The notes under the pieces were generated by a model. It worked only from the letters and a program-made list of their open reading frames with translations, was not told the origin of the DNA and made no database searches. From assembly GCA_904066235.2 (NCBI GenBank), contig CAJFCV020000001.1, positions 6,386,001-6,450,000 on the forward strand: a DNA stretch of 64,000 bases, given 5' to 3'. This document shows positions 45,254 to 57,607 of this stretch, one piece after another (the stretch's first letter is position 1; each line of letters begins with the position of its first letter). This stretch comes from Bursaphelenchus xylophilus (Eukaryota > Nematoda > Chromadorea > Rhabditida > Aphelenchoididae). Both the position numbers and the translations under genes were made by a program.

Positions 45254-48200
45254 TCAACTACTAAGTTCTCCTGTGTTGGAGATGAGGTCATTCGGGTTCT
45301 CTTCCGCACCTGTATTCTCAGAATGTGTAACTTGTTCCAAAATTCCATTTGTCTGATCTGATCTCGTCTGCTCATTTAAATTAGTATCCTTAAACGCCTT
45401 CCCTGAGGCTGCGTTCTCTGCCAGACTAACAAAAACGTCATCCAAAGTCGTTTGGAAAACAGAAAAGTCTAATACTTTGGTATCAATTTCTACCTGTAAG
45501 TACAGTAAGTATAAGATATCAGCCTGTCGGAAAAATAGTGATCGCTCTGTTGCATCGAAAATCGCATCGCCGCCGAGAAAGTGAATTGCAAAATACACTT
45601 CTGCGACGAGATTGGCGCAGCGACTTTGCGCTCTTATTTTCTCGATAGAGTGTTCCGAGAAATGTGCCGGAGTTTTTTGACGATTTCTGGGCGCTCAGAC
45701 AAGATATCCAAAGATTCTTTTTGCATATAAAGAAGATGGAAAATTATTTTCCCCGCCAAAGCGGAAAGTAGTGTATTCGGCGGAGACTTTTGTGGTACTT
45801 TTTGGTGATCACACCAATCTTAAACGCTTTATTACGATGCTGAAAATTCCTGAAAGTCTTCAAATTTTTTGCACAATCGATCAGAGGCAACGGCGCTATG
45901 CGATTTCATTTAGTGACCATCGCCGCTGACTAAGCTTCTACCAAAGCTTGGCAATCAGATTCTGGAGGGCATACGAAATCAGCATGGAATGGTATGATGG
46001 CCATAAAAGTACCACAAAAGTCTCCGCCAAATTCACTATTATACTCTCCGCTTTGGCGGAGAAAATAATTTGCTTGGGCGAAAAACCGTCCATCTTCTTC
46101 ATCTTGCAAAAAAAATTTTTTGGGTATCTTGCCTGAGCACCCAGAAATCGACAAAAACTTTTCGGCACATTTCTCGGAACACCTTGTATAATAAAACAAA
46201 TGGCTTACGGCTTTCAATGCTTCGAACATATCCACAAGAGCGCGATTTGAGATCGGGACTGAGAAAGAAATGGAGCACAAATTGAGAGAGGTACACTAAA
46301 GTGGATGATTAAGGTCAGTAAAAACGCGGAGGTTGCAGATTGCAAACACTTTTTTACAAAAACAAGAACCGACTTTGATATCCCCGCAGTAGGTCTTAGC
46401 GTATGTAACCATGCAGCTATGTAGCAACACGAGAAGTTCAATTTCTTGTCTGGCAAAAAAGATCGTAAGAAACTTTTTTTGCCAGACAAGCGGAGAGAGA
46501 AAGGAAGCATTTTAAAGTACGCGCGTCGCCATAACTAGGGAACACTTGGCCATTTTTTAAAATAAATCGCGTCGGGACCAAAATTAACTTGAAATCGTAC
46601 GTGTGTACGGTAGAAAAATAATTTTTCTGCGGCTGGAGCCGAGAATTATTTGTTGCGTTGTTGACGAATTGTCGGATTCGTGGATCAGTGTGTTTATAAT
46701 TTCTATAAATAAATCGTTTGTGGTTCGTGTATATTTAGCTGTATTTTAGATTTTTTTAACGAAAACTAATGTTTTCGGTCCGAATTTTAGGCAAGAAACG
46801 TGAAGACGAGGTCATCTACGGGTTCACGTGCGTTGATGAGTACGATGTCCGGCAACGGAAGGAGTTCGCGTGCTCCGCGGAAGTCTTGAACTCCATGAAT
46901 TCGAATATTACGCTTTTTCAAAAGTGCAGACACATTTTCCGGCCTTTTTTGCACCGCACAGTGCAAGTTTCGCGTTCCCCGCGCGACGCGATCCGACGAC
47001 AAAATGTGTCTGCACTTTTGAAAAAGCGTAATAGGAAAAGCAGAAGTTTGCAGAAAAAGGTCAGGATTCATGGAGAGAATCATGAAGGATCAGACTTTTG
47101 TTGACTCGTGAAACATGGGATCGATACGTGGGTTCCAAGTATGAAGTAAGTTCAATTTTTGACATTGATTACTCGCTTTTAGGACTCTCTGCGAACGTGT
47201 CAAAAATGACAAGATCCCCTGCGATCTGGATGTCATTATCTACGAGGCAGACTTCGTGCTTCTTCCTGGAACGGCCCGCCTCCTACTCCAACAGAACTCG
47301 CGCATGATCATGAAGTCGATGCCGTCACAAAGCCCACATCCTCCGCAGTGGAGACTTATAATTATAACGCGTTGAATAATAATAACAATAAAGACATAAG
47401 AGAAGGTTAATAAATTTATATTATAAATCTTGATTCTGAAAAAGTAAAGAGGAAATGTTGGAGGGAATAATACGGCTTCTTGCAAATCACAGATAATCGG
47501 GAGGGGAGGGAGTCGAAGTTGCTGTAGGAGGTATGGTGGTAGTCCATTGGTTGACGTGAACAAACTGAAAAATTCAAGCAAAATAAATGGATAATATCGG
47601 ATTTTTCAAAAAATGGTTTTTCAGTCTAAATAGTAATTTAAACAGACAGAAGAGCGCTTGTTCATGTTTTTCACAGCTTCTTTAGACGATAATACTAACA
47701 AATCATGGATAAGATAGCATTTTTCACGAGAAGAAAGGAAATCCGACAAATTTTGAAAGAAATCATAAAAAAAAACTAGTAAACGACCTTCTCTAACCGT
47801 CCCTGAGCTCGCCGTCTAGAAACAAGCAAAAATAAACATAAAATAACTTACTGAGATCAATCCATCGCGATATCAAACAACAAAATTTCCGGCTGCAGCC
47901 GCAAAAAAATATTTTTTCTACCGTACACACGTACGATTTCAAGTTAATTTTGGTCTCGACGCGATTTATTTTAAAAAAATGGCCAAGTGTTCCCTAGTTA
48001 TGGCGACGCGCGTACTTTAAATTGCGCAACGTTTTGTCTGATTACGCTACAGTAATCAAAGGAATTGCATTTTTTTCTGGCAATTTCTTAGAATCATGGA
48101 ATATAATGGTCTGACCTTGTTTCAGTTTATACTAATTACTCGATCACACATTCCCTGCTTGTGCTTACCTTTGCTTGAGGCAGTGTGTTTTGAAAGAGCA

Positions 48201-51200
48201 GTTGGCATTTCTTTACATCGGAGTCGTTCTCCAACTTGACTGTCAAAGTGTATCCTCCGCCAAATCTGCAAAACATAAACAATCAAATGTTCAATTCTCC
48301 TTAGTGGACATTACACCAGATGGGGGTTTTGCAAGCACTCAAACACTTCGTTTCTTGTGTAATAGTTGCGTTGTAAACTGCGACCTTTGAGGACTCTCGC
48401 CTTCTCGGTTTTTATTATAACGAACCGCGTGTCTTTTAAAGGAAAATGCCTCGATCTTCCTTCTCTTCGCCTTACTTTTCTTTCAGACTCTGAATCGTCC
48501 CCAGACAATAAAAGCTTCCTTGAACCATGATGGCAGTCCGATTACACAGTGCTTCGCATTCCTCCATCGAATGTGATGTGATAACAACGGTTCGGTTGTT
48601 CTGCTTGAGTTCTGTGATTAAATCCCACATGAACTTTTGAGATCGAGGGTCCATTCCAGCACTAGGTTCGTCCAGTAGAACAACATTCGGATCGGTGATT
48701 ATGGCGATGGCGGCGGAAAGTTTTCTTCGATTTCCGCCCGAATACGACTTGGCGATTTCTCGGGCATACGGTTTGAGCTGCATGTGCTCGACTGCCCACA
48801 GGACAGAGGCCTGGATATCAGCCACATTCACACCCCGAATCTTGGCATAGAAAACGAGATGTTCGAATGCAGTTAATTTCGGAAAGAGTGCGTCAAATTG
48901 AGGACAATAACCGACGTTTCGGAAAGAAACGGAGTTGGAAGTAGAGCGACTAAAATCTAATCTGAGTATGTTTTAAAATGCCTACTCTTCACCATCGACA
49001 ATGATATCACCTGATCCAACGTCCAAGAAGCCTGTCAGCATCGAGAAAGTTGTTGTTTTCCCAGCCCCATTCACACCCAAAAGACCAAAACATTCTCCTT
49101 TTGGAACTGCGAATGAAACCCCTTTCACGGCCAGAGATTTCCCATCATAACTCTGGAGATGTAAAAAGAGTACGGTAGTGTTATCACGATGTGTTTTCAA
49201 TCTATTTTTAATATCTTACCTTTGCAAGATTGCGGACTACAAGGCCGTAATCGTCGAATTCTTCGAGATTCTGTACCAATTCCTGTTCGATCCTGACCTC
49301 GTTATCAGTGGGTTTCTTCTCTGTGTGCAGCAATTCCCGGGTTTTCCGTTTCTCACGATTCCTAATTTAGATGGCTGTAAACGGCTTGACAAACATACTT
49401 TTTCCATTTTATCAGTGTATCCCGGTACTCGAACAGTAGACAAACAATATTATATACGATCACGTTTCCCAAAAGGGCGATTAAATGTCGTCCCAAGATA
49501 GAATATTTGAAGAGAGAGGGCAGGGGGATCTGATCTTTCAGATCATCTCTTCCAATTCCATCTTAAACCACATTAATCAAACACCTTTTAGACACAACAA
49601 AACGGTGAACATGACATAAAAAAGCCGCTCACTCATTTGTCATTAAATAATATTACCCTTTACCTGTCTGACCCTTCCTTTTTAAAACGCTTTACTTACC
49701 TATGTATTTGAGAGCAAACAGCAGCATATTGTAACACAAGGTCATTCTGTATATGGACATGGCCAGATTGTACATGGGGATGATCAGAAAGATCTTTGAA
49801 CAGACTTCGTATGCTGTCTTTAGTGCGGGGTCATCAGTTCTCATATTCTCGAGTACAAGAACTGTCAAGGAAGCTGTAACTCCAACCAAGAAGAGACCAA
49901 TACTTTGAACTCCAAAAGAAAGGGAAGGGACCGAAAACGCATATTGGAACAAATAGACCAGTGGAATGGTCGATAACCTAAGAATATGGCAAGCTGTCAT
50001 CACACTTACCCAAACAGAGTAAAGAGTAGAAAAGATGCAATTACAGCTTCCCCATTGTAAACAAACAATCCCATTCCAATCGAAGTTAAAAGGACGACAA
50101 GTAAGAGGACACAAGCAACGTATAACATCTGCAAAATAAATAGAGTTAAGAACTTAGACTTACAAAGTCATACAACAAGTTTGTTGCGTAATATAACCAA
50201 GAAGGAACCCCGAAAATCCGTTGTAAATGCCTGCTTTTTGACTGGTTCTCTTCTACCAATAACATGGAGAAACTGGCGATGATGACACTCACAATTAAGA
50301 TAATCATAATCACCCGCAAAGTGCCAACTTTCCTTCTAAATAAAAATTGATTACATTTAAATTAATTTACGTACAAGAAATCGCCTTGAAGAACATCTTG
50401 GGCACTCTGAACCATCGGATGATTCAAACCAAAGATCCCGACTTGATCCGATGGGATCGATGAGTTTTTTTTCCTCATAACAGACCTCAGAACAGCGTTA
50501 TAATAGGTATTTAAATTGATTGGAGCACCGGCCCAAGCCTTGTTGTTGAACCAGACCTATAAAGTAAACAAGGTTATTTCTGATGACAATTACTTTGACC
50601 AATTCTCGGGAATCCAGCTTTTCTATAAGGCTTTCCATCGCCTCGAGCAGTGTAATATTCTCAGGAAGAAAGGTGTCGTTACTTGTGGCAAGATCAGTTC
50701 GATTAAATATCTCCTCCCATCTGAACGTAATCTTTTCGGCAGCTAATGCCAATCCCTCTACATATCCATCAAGTCCTTTCTTTGCTCTAACAAGCCCTAC
50801 ATTATCTAACGCCTTCGGATTCTCTTGTCCATACTCCCATCCGCCAAGACTAAAACAATATATGTAAATTACCATCACATATACACATGTATATATAATA
50901 TTAACCTACATTCCATATGAAAACATTGATGTATTCACAAAAGTGGACATCCGATATTGGGAAATATTACGACCAATCAAATTATAAAGAATCTCGGTAG
51001 TGTTGAAGGGTAGAATTTGTAGGTCTGAGATCGGAAACTCCTGAGAACATTGCCATCCTTCTGTCAGATCGCAAGAAAAATTCATTGGGACATTGTAGTC
51101 GACGGATTCAATGTTCGGGTAAATACTTTTGGGGGCTAATGTATATTGACATTCCTTGTTATCACTGAAAAAAAATTAAATGTCATCGTTCTTTAGTACA

Positions 51201-54200
51201 AAGAAAAAATCACGCGAACTCACAGTCGATTTTTAAAACCATTAAGTGGATAAGGGTCCATACACCTTAAACCAGGCCCAGGAGCTTCAATTAAACCATC
51301 CAGATGTCTCCAACTCTGGTGTTTCTCGTTCCAAACTCCAATATATCTGGAGACTCCATCCCCATATAAAGAAGAATCAAATGGAAGAGGTTTCTGGTCA
51401 TTCATCACTCTCTCTGTTTGGGAGGGAAGTTGATATTTGGCATAGATTTCGGCCGCAAAGAAAATAAATACCGGTAGGAGAAGCTGAAAGAAATCGAAAA
51501 TCCCGCATTTCTAGAAACCATACCTCAAAAATAATGGATAGGGAGCTCCGTTTCAGAATATGCACTCTCTTAACCAACAACGCCTTAAATTGCTGGAATC
51601 TGAGACTTCGTTTCGAGTTGATAAACGACATTTGAGGATGATTGAGGTCCCGTTGATCTGGTTCCATGCATTCTTCAGCTTCGTCTCTATCATTGATAAC
51701 ATAATTACGGGCTCGACAAGTCAATGTTGACTTGACCTTATCCAGAATCCCTTGGTCCTTTTTTAAATGAATATCTTTCTGTGGTGCCGCAGCCAAGAAA
51801 ACCTAGAATATGATGAGAGAATACCAGATTGAACTTGCATCTTGAAGTGAAGGACCGCTTAAAGCAAACTTGTCGATGTAAAGATTCTCTTTTTGAACTG
51901 ACAGCAGCGAAAACAATGGTTGGAATTGAGTGGAATTTGTTTGAATGGGGATTCTGTAAGACAAAGAGGCCGAACTTTCCTCAACGAGTCTTGGTTTGTG
52001 AATCCCAGCACCTTCAAGGATCTCATAGATCCCAGTCTTGACCTCGGATAAATCATAAGACCTCTGTAGAGTATTGTTTGCTTTCAATTCCGTAATCAAA
52101 GTGTAGCCAGAGGCAAACCTTCCTTTAAGGAAATTCATGGAACCTGCCGCTTTCAGTTTTCCTTCAGAAACAATCACAATTCGGTCAGACAGTATCTGCG
52201 CTTCGTCCATGTGATGGGTGGACAAGATGATTGTTCTGCCGGGCTTATGTTTCTCCAACAAAGACCATATAGATCGCCTTGCATGAGCATCAATTCCAGC
52301 TGTCGGTTCATCAAGGATAACCAGTTTGGAGCCCCCAATTAATGCAATCCCAATGCACAGTTTCCTTTTCATTCCACCTAAAAATATCTTCAGATATTTT
52401 TTTACCAACCTGACAATTGATTGGCCAAATAATGACGTCGATACTTCAATCCAACGTCTTCCAGCATAGTCTCCACCTGTTTGTCTAGGTCTTTCTTCGG
52501 GATATTCTTTAGAGCTCCATAAAAATACAACTGTTCTTCTACTGTCATATCGTTGAATAAGATGTTATGTTGTGGACAGATGCCCAAGGTCTTCCTTATG
52601 TCCTCTATATCTGTTCTAATATCCATTCCATAAACCAGTATAGTTCCTGAGGTGGGGGTGTAGAGTCCGCACAGAATAGACCTACAATAATCGAAATGAG
52701 AAAAGTCAGGTAACAAAAAAAATGTAATTCTTATACTATGAAACCCGAACTTGCATTGTAGTTGTCTTGCCGGCCCCATTATGCCCCAAGAATCCGGTGA
52801 TCTGATTCTCATAAAAGTTGACATGCATGTCATCCAGAGCTCTTGTATTGTTATCATATACCTTGGTAAGATGCTGGATCTTGATGGCAACATTCCCATT
52901 TGTTTTTTCACTACTCTCTTCTTCCGCATCATCATCTACCTCTCCATTGTTTGATCCATTCATTCCAATCCAATATCTTTTGGTTAAGAAAAAATAAAAT
53001 GGTTGCGGGATACCGTAATCCCCAGGGAATACAGCACTGATATACCAAGCAGCCAGGGAATAAACTATTGTATCCACGAGAAGAGCGATCAAAATATGGT
53101 AGAAGACCAAGTCAGTTCCTGCAAATAGAGCATAGAGAACGAAACAACTTACCTATAAACTCCATGTTAAGAACCCGGTAGAAACTGGCATCAGTCTCAT
53201 AATTGGCCAAGGCGATTATTGTAAATGCATAGCCGATGGCACTTTGAGGCAAACTCAACTGCAAATTGAATATTTCTCTTATTTAATCACAAATCACTTA
53301 CCGTAATTATAATGAAAGGTAGCTCGGCAGCTCGGAATGATAAAAAGAATGGAATGAAAAAGACAAAGAACAACAGGGATGTGCACGGAGTGGCCAGATT
53401 GGCCCGAGAGAAGAACGTGGACATGAAAACACACTGGGCAGCGCAAGCGGTGGCAAACGGGAACATCACGATGAACAAGATGCCCAGGGAAGTGTGCTTC
53501 AGAATATTCCCAAACTGAAAGTTTAAATTTAAATTTAGGAAATGCTAACCTTCAACATAAATACTATCAAAACAATCGCAATTGTATTCATCAGCAACGT
53601 CTGGATCGCCCAAACCAACCAGTGGATGACGTCACCCATCCCCATGATCCTCATCATCTCCTTTAACCTCATCTCCTTCTCATGGACGATGTTCTTAACC
53701 AATAAACAAGCCGGAGTCATCCAAGATAATACGATAAACAATGATAGGAAGAAAGTAATGTCAAAACTAAACGGTTGGTACTTGTATTAAGCATCTTCTG
53801 GATACCTGTCGGAAACAACGCATGGATAGGGTTCTTGTTGTATTCGAATACCCGTCTCAATAGTCATATTGGTCCCTTCTTTGATCAGCGATCTCTCCAG
53901 CACGTCTTGAAGGTATACAAATCCGTAGGAAATGTATTTCAAATCGAATAATGGCCGATCCCTCGACAAAATCCGCCCAATATCTCTTTCCTGGAACGTC
54001 CCGTCGATCAGTTGATGCTGATATCTGATTTTGTATCGAATAAACTCTGGCAAATTGGTAGTCTGGTTATTAAAATCGGGGAAAACAATCCCCGCCATGT
54101 AATTGTCGTATTCGGAGAGACACAAGGCGACTCTTTCCATATCACTTTCGTTATTCACATATCGAATACGATCCAATCGAATACACTGTACAACAAAGTA

Positions 54201-55983
54201 AATATACACGGTAACCGCTTACATCTGTTGAGTTTATAAATCCCTTCGAGACCTTTTTCAATTTTATAAATATTCCATTTTCGTTGCTGGAGTCATCAAG
54301 CAGATCCATGACTGCTTTAGCCTCCGTTTCGGTTACATTTATCATTTGTAAGATGTTCTAAAATATTTCGATCGCTTCTAAAGCAAACTTACTTTTACAG
54401 CCAGAGTGATATCGGAATGGTGCAAGGCATTTTGAAGGTCGTCTGCTGTTGTTCCCAGATCATTTATAACATCTTTCCAATAATTAAATTGTTTTAAAAT
54501 CTCATCCAACTCGCCCACAATCCTCCGAGTCAAGGGAATATCCGGAGAAACAAGGATATAACCCTGTATTATCCGCTTTAACATATCAATATTCAAGAAC
54601 AAGTTATTACAATGAGGTTCTGGAATGTAAATCATTACGTGTTTACAGTACTCCTTACTGTCATTCACCCGTATTTCATCACAAAAACTGGTGTTTCCCC
54701 TATGTCTGGCCGGACTGATCTTCTGAACGAATTCTGAGAGACTCTTGGTCATTTCCGCGACCTCATTGTTCTGACTTTTAGGGCCTACGGGGCTGTCGAT
54801 CTTGACAGAGTCTGAAAAAGTAAATTCATTTCTCTCCGATTACCATTAAACGATCCGCAAAACACGTTGTCCATCCAATTTTCCCCAAATCCTTCTCGTA
54901 TCTTCGAGATCTCGCTCATAATCGCAATCGTGGACAGATCCTCCTTCAATCCTTGCAGTTCACCTTGGTCAGAAGTCAAATACTACAACAGATCTTAGAT
55001 GAAAGAAGCCGTCTTACATTCAAAACCCTGAAGAGAAGACCGTCAACGTCGAAACTATCTCCACTAAATAGATATATGAAAGCCAATTGGGACTTTGTGA
55101 TTTTACATAAATCAACCCTCGGGCCTTCGATTAGAGACCAATCGAAGCAAAGGTCGAGCTTCCCTGAATTACAGAACATCTCAATTTGATCACCGTAATC
55201 CTCATTCCGTCCGATCTTCACTGCCTATAAGAGTTTTTTCAACTTTAGAACTTTACCTCTGACGCTAAACAGATCGGCCCGTAAGATGAAAAATATAAAC
55301 TTTGAAAAGCTGGAATTTCAGAATCATTGAATCCAAGAGATCCAAGAATCGAATTCATATCCTGAGGGGATCTGAATAACAAAGAAAAAGGGATCCTGGC
55401 CTCAGTGAATCCATCGTCCGGATGAGCCCAGTGATGGATAAGCAGAGCAATCAATTTGAACATCTCTCGGACAGTGTTCGGAACTTTCCCAAAGAAGGCT
55501 AATAATCCCGTTAAATTGTGTGCAAGCTCAATAATTCTTAAGATCAGGGGTCCGTTCATTATGATGGGTAACCTACATTGATTCTCGTTTATCATCATGA
55601 ATATTGTACTGTTCATCACCCGTAGTAGTTGTGTTATGACATTTATTTGAGAGGGAACACAGAAACCCGTGAAGGAAAGGTAAAAGACCGGCTGAGGGCA
55701 GCGCTTTCGCGTCATAATGACCTGTCATTTTATACTTGATGACATCAAACACCTACAGTATGGATTTAAAGAAGTGAAATCCCGAGTACGAATTAGAACG
55801 ACCAACAAAAACAGGATCAATGGTACTAGGACCTCCACCAACAGCACCAGCTGCAATCACAGGAGTTATACATATTTGAGGTGTAAGTGGTTCTGAAAAC
55901 GGATTATAATCTACCTTTTTCTTCTTTCTTATCACATAGGCCTTCCAAAAGAGCAAGGACAATTGTTTTGTGAAGGAAACCAT
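45254..55983 (-). CDS. Full-length ABCA-family ABC transporter
   Basis: Two-half ABC transporter, probably moving lipid across a membrane. I joined 29 exons: 55983-55915, 55850-55757, 55721-55610, 55572-55257, 55224-55018, 54982-54844, 54811-54393, 54357-54223, 54185-53806, 53766-53550, 53514-53302, 53258-53153, 53118-52755, 52681-52410, 52377-51839, 51802-51524, 51483-51224, 51164-50910, 50849-50594, 50556-50375, 50335-50164, 50128-50010, 49977-49700, 49561-49399, 49361-49220, 49152-48986, 48949-48476, 48265-48169, 45493-45254. The total is 6666 nt, 2221 residues (human ABCA1 2261). First membrane helix [19 protein letters not shown]; a large extracellular loop with [12 protein letters not shown] follows. 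NBD1: [43 protein letters not shown]2: [43 protein letters not shown]. Both NBDs end in the ABCA motif (SLQDVF, TTLDDVF). Which ABCA subclass is unclear. Confidence 0.95.
45520..45646. mobile_element. MITE family 'CTGTCGG', copy 3, truncated at its right end
   Basis: The left end CAGCCTGTCGGAAAAATAGTG matches copies 1 and 2. The interior shares GAGAAAGTGAA and GCGACGA/GCGCAGCG blocks with copy 1. The right end is recognisable up to CTTATTTTCTCGATAGA, then runs directly into the next inverted-repeat element, so its final bases look replaced. It sits 26 bp from the splice acceptor of the last ABCA exon. Confidence 0.65.
45647..46188. mobile_element. Fold-back element with about 180-bp inverted arms
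   Basis: The left arm (45647-45830) and right arm (about 45990-46188) are imperfect reverse complements along nearly their whole length. Shared blocks include GTGTTCCGAGAAATGTGCC, GATTTCTGGG.GCTCAG.CAAGATA, AAGAAGATGGA, CGCCAAAGCGGA and GGCGGAGACTTTTGTGGTAC. The outer end on the right reads TACAAGGTGTTCC on the minus strand, next to TA. The loop is about 160 bp. There is no coding capacity. It is inserted against, or into, the end of the adjoining MITE copy. Confidence 0.75.
46446..46491. repeat. Perfect short hairpin
   Basis: CTTGTCTGGCAAAAAAG followed after about 11 bases by its complement, CTTTTTTTGCCAGACAAG. It is an intronic stem-loop of about 17 bp inside the ABCA 3' intron. Purpose unknown; it may be an insertion footprint. 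Confidence 0.6.
46783..47370 (+). pseudogene. Unidentified coding-like segments carried by the TTAA element
   Basis: An acceptor (GAATTTTAG) precedes a frame with [20 protein letters not shown], interrupted by the nested MITE. Further on, GAAGTAAGT and CGCTTTTAG bound a 36-bp intron. Beyond it lies a well-formed frame containing [19 protein letters not shown] and [18 protein letters not shown] cannot join all pieces in one frame and do not recognise the protein. It may be captured host coding sequence or a degraded element gene. Confidence 0.35.
46908..47031. mobile_element. Nested MITE with perfect 31-bp inverted repeats and TA duplication
   Basis: The left arm 46908-46938 (starting TTACGCTTTTTCAAAAGTGC) is a perfect reverse complement of 47001-47031. 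TA occurs directly on both sides (46906-46907 and 47032-47033), as for Tc1/mariner-type insertions. Removing it with one TA restores an uninterrupted frame of the surrounding segment. The perfect arms imply a young insertion. Confidence 0.8.
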
Positions 55984-56988
55984 GACGGCCGCTGCGTAAA
56001 AACAAACTGAGTGTCTTCTACTTCTTCAAATCCACCTGTTCCTCTAACAAAATTTATGCAAATTAGATTCCGATACCAAATCTCATGTTGAGGTAGTCTA
56101 GTAATATATTACGTTGATCTAATATTACGTAGAACAGGAATGAGTCACAAAACTAACAAGAAGGAAGTCTCTCCCTCAAACCACCACACTACAATTAATT
56201 CCACCTTTCAAAGAATGCAATGCCATATCTCCACCTTCGTATCGAGTAGAAACAATGAAGGAGAGCCGTTACGTTCCCTGTATTATTTTGGATGGAAACA
56301 AAATTAGACAGAAGTAGGAAGAGATGGAAGATTCGGCAGCTTTAATCCACGTCAGAGTCCAGCATTGTCGATCTCGTGCATACTCAAGGTCACTTCTACA
56401 TCCATATTCCTCCTTTTTCAGCTTTTCACCGCCGGAGGAAAAAATGCCCAGAAGAAAAAGCGGCCTTGCCAGCCATGTTATATGATATAATCTGTGGGAT
56501 TCTTTTTGTTTTTTGCAACCGGATGGTTTAATATTGTAATATACAAAAGAAGTTCCTCTGGTGTTGCAGTGGGTAATTGTATTTTATGAAAACTCCATTT
56601 CCTTTTCCGTAAAAATAAGCATGAAAGACATCGGACTCTCGAAATTTATTTTGTCAACTCTGGGGACAAGTTTCCCGCATTGCTAGACTTTTGCCTTGGG
56701 TTTCGACACGAAAACAAAGAACAACCAAAAAAGATTGGAGAATACGGTAGAAAAAGGAAAACCTTTTTTGCGATAAATTTTGCAAGTCGATGCAGAATTT
56801 GGCATTGTTTTATCTGATGGTCCGTATTTTAGGATATTTTTTCAGCAGTTTTATGATATATTTTCTCCGGCCTTGGTACAGACTTATTTTTTAGCTATTT
56901 TTAATTGCCAAGGAAGGTTTTGTCGCGTTTCGTAGTTTTATAGTTCGTCTATTTGTATATTATTGTAATTTTAGGGGCAAAAATAACT
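55984..56988. promoter_or_regulatory. Divergent intergenic region ABCA / ribosomal protein S15
   Basis: 1 kb between outward-reading starts. AT-rich, no reading frame. GTAATTTTAG ends 15 bp before the S15 ATG; this could be a 5' UTR intron acceptor or a spliced-leader site. No other element recognised. Confidence 0.4.
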
Positions 56989-57607
56989 ATGGCTGACGAC
57001 GCTGCCAAGAAGAAGAGAACCTTCCGTAAATTCTCCTTCCGTGGAGTTGATCTTGACCAATTGTTGGATATGGACAGGTAAATTTTTGGCGTACATACCT
57101 GAATTTTAGAGTGGTTTGTCGAACCGACGATTTGTTGTGATGGGTATTTCTTATAAAAGTTCTTTGTAAAACTTCCACAACCTGCCCCCTCTTAGGAAGG
57201 ACATATCAGCTTGCCCAAGCAAATATCTTTGTTTTTTTTTAAATTGTCTTTGTTGCAGACCCACTTTTGCTAAGATGCTGACTGCCCGTGCTCGCAGACG
57301 TTTGAACAGAGGTCTCCAAAAGAAGCACCGTGCTCTCCTCCAGAGGTTGATCAAGGCCAAGAAGAACGCCAAGGAATTGGAAAAGCCCGCATGCATCAAG
57401 ACACATCTCCGTAACATGTTGATCTTCCCCGAAATGGTTGGATGTGTTGTCGGAATCCACAGTGGACGTGCTTATAACCAGGTTGAGATCAGAGCGGAGA
57501 TGATCGGATATTATTTGGGAGAATTCTCCATTACCTACAAGCCAGTCAAGCACGGTCGACCAGGTATTGGTGCCACCCACTCTTCTCGTTTTATCCCTCT
57601 GAAGTAA
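56989..57607 (+). CDS. rps-15: Ribosomal protein S15 (uS19), small subunit
   Basis: Component of the head of the 40S subunit near the decoding centre. Two exons, 56989-57077 and 57259-57607, giving 145 residues, the same as human RPS15. The N-terminus has [20 protein letters not shown], the middle [20 protein letters not shown], and the highly conserved C-terminus includes [20 protein letters not shown] and [12 protein letters not shown]. The 181-bp intron splits DMD|R. The linker after LLDMD is the only clearly divergent stretch. It is tail-to-tail with the V-ATPase gene, stops about 157 bp apart. Confidence 0.98.

Larger units (their letters stand above)
46516..48016. mobile_element. TTAA-flanked transposon with about 130-bp terminal inverted repeats
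   Basis: The left end starts AGTACGCGCGTCGCCATAAC right after TTAA (46512-46515). The right end is the exact complement of that start, followed by TTAA (48017-48020). The two arms remain over 90 percent alike by eye for about 130 bp, suggesting recent activity. The TTAA duplication is characteristic of the piggyBac superfamily. The 1.5-kb interior has plus-strand open segments (46783-47090 and 47182-47370) joined by a plausible intron, but no recognisable transposase. One of them is split by a smaller nested element. It lies in the last intron of ABCA, on the opposite strand sense. Confidence 0.75.

Noticed and set aside
46787..47083. Minus-strand 98-residue frame in the TTAA element
   Set aside because: Runs through the nested MITE; its repeats (FQKCRHI / NVSALLKK) are just translated inverted arms.
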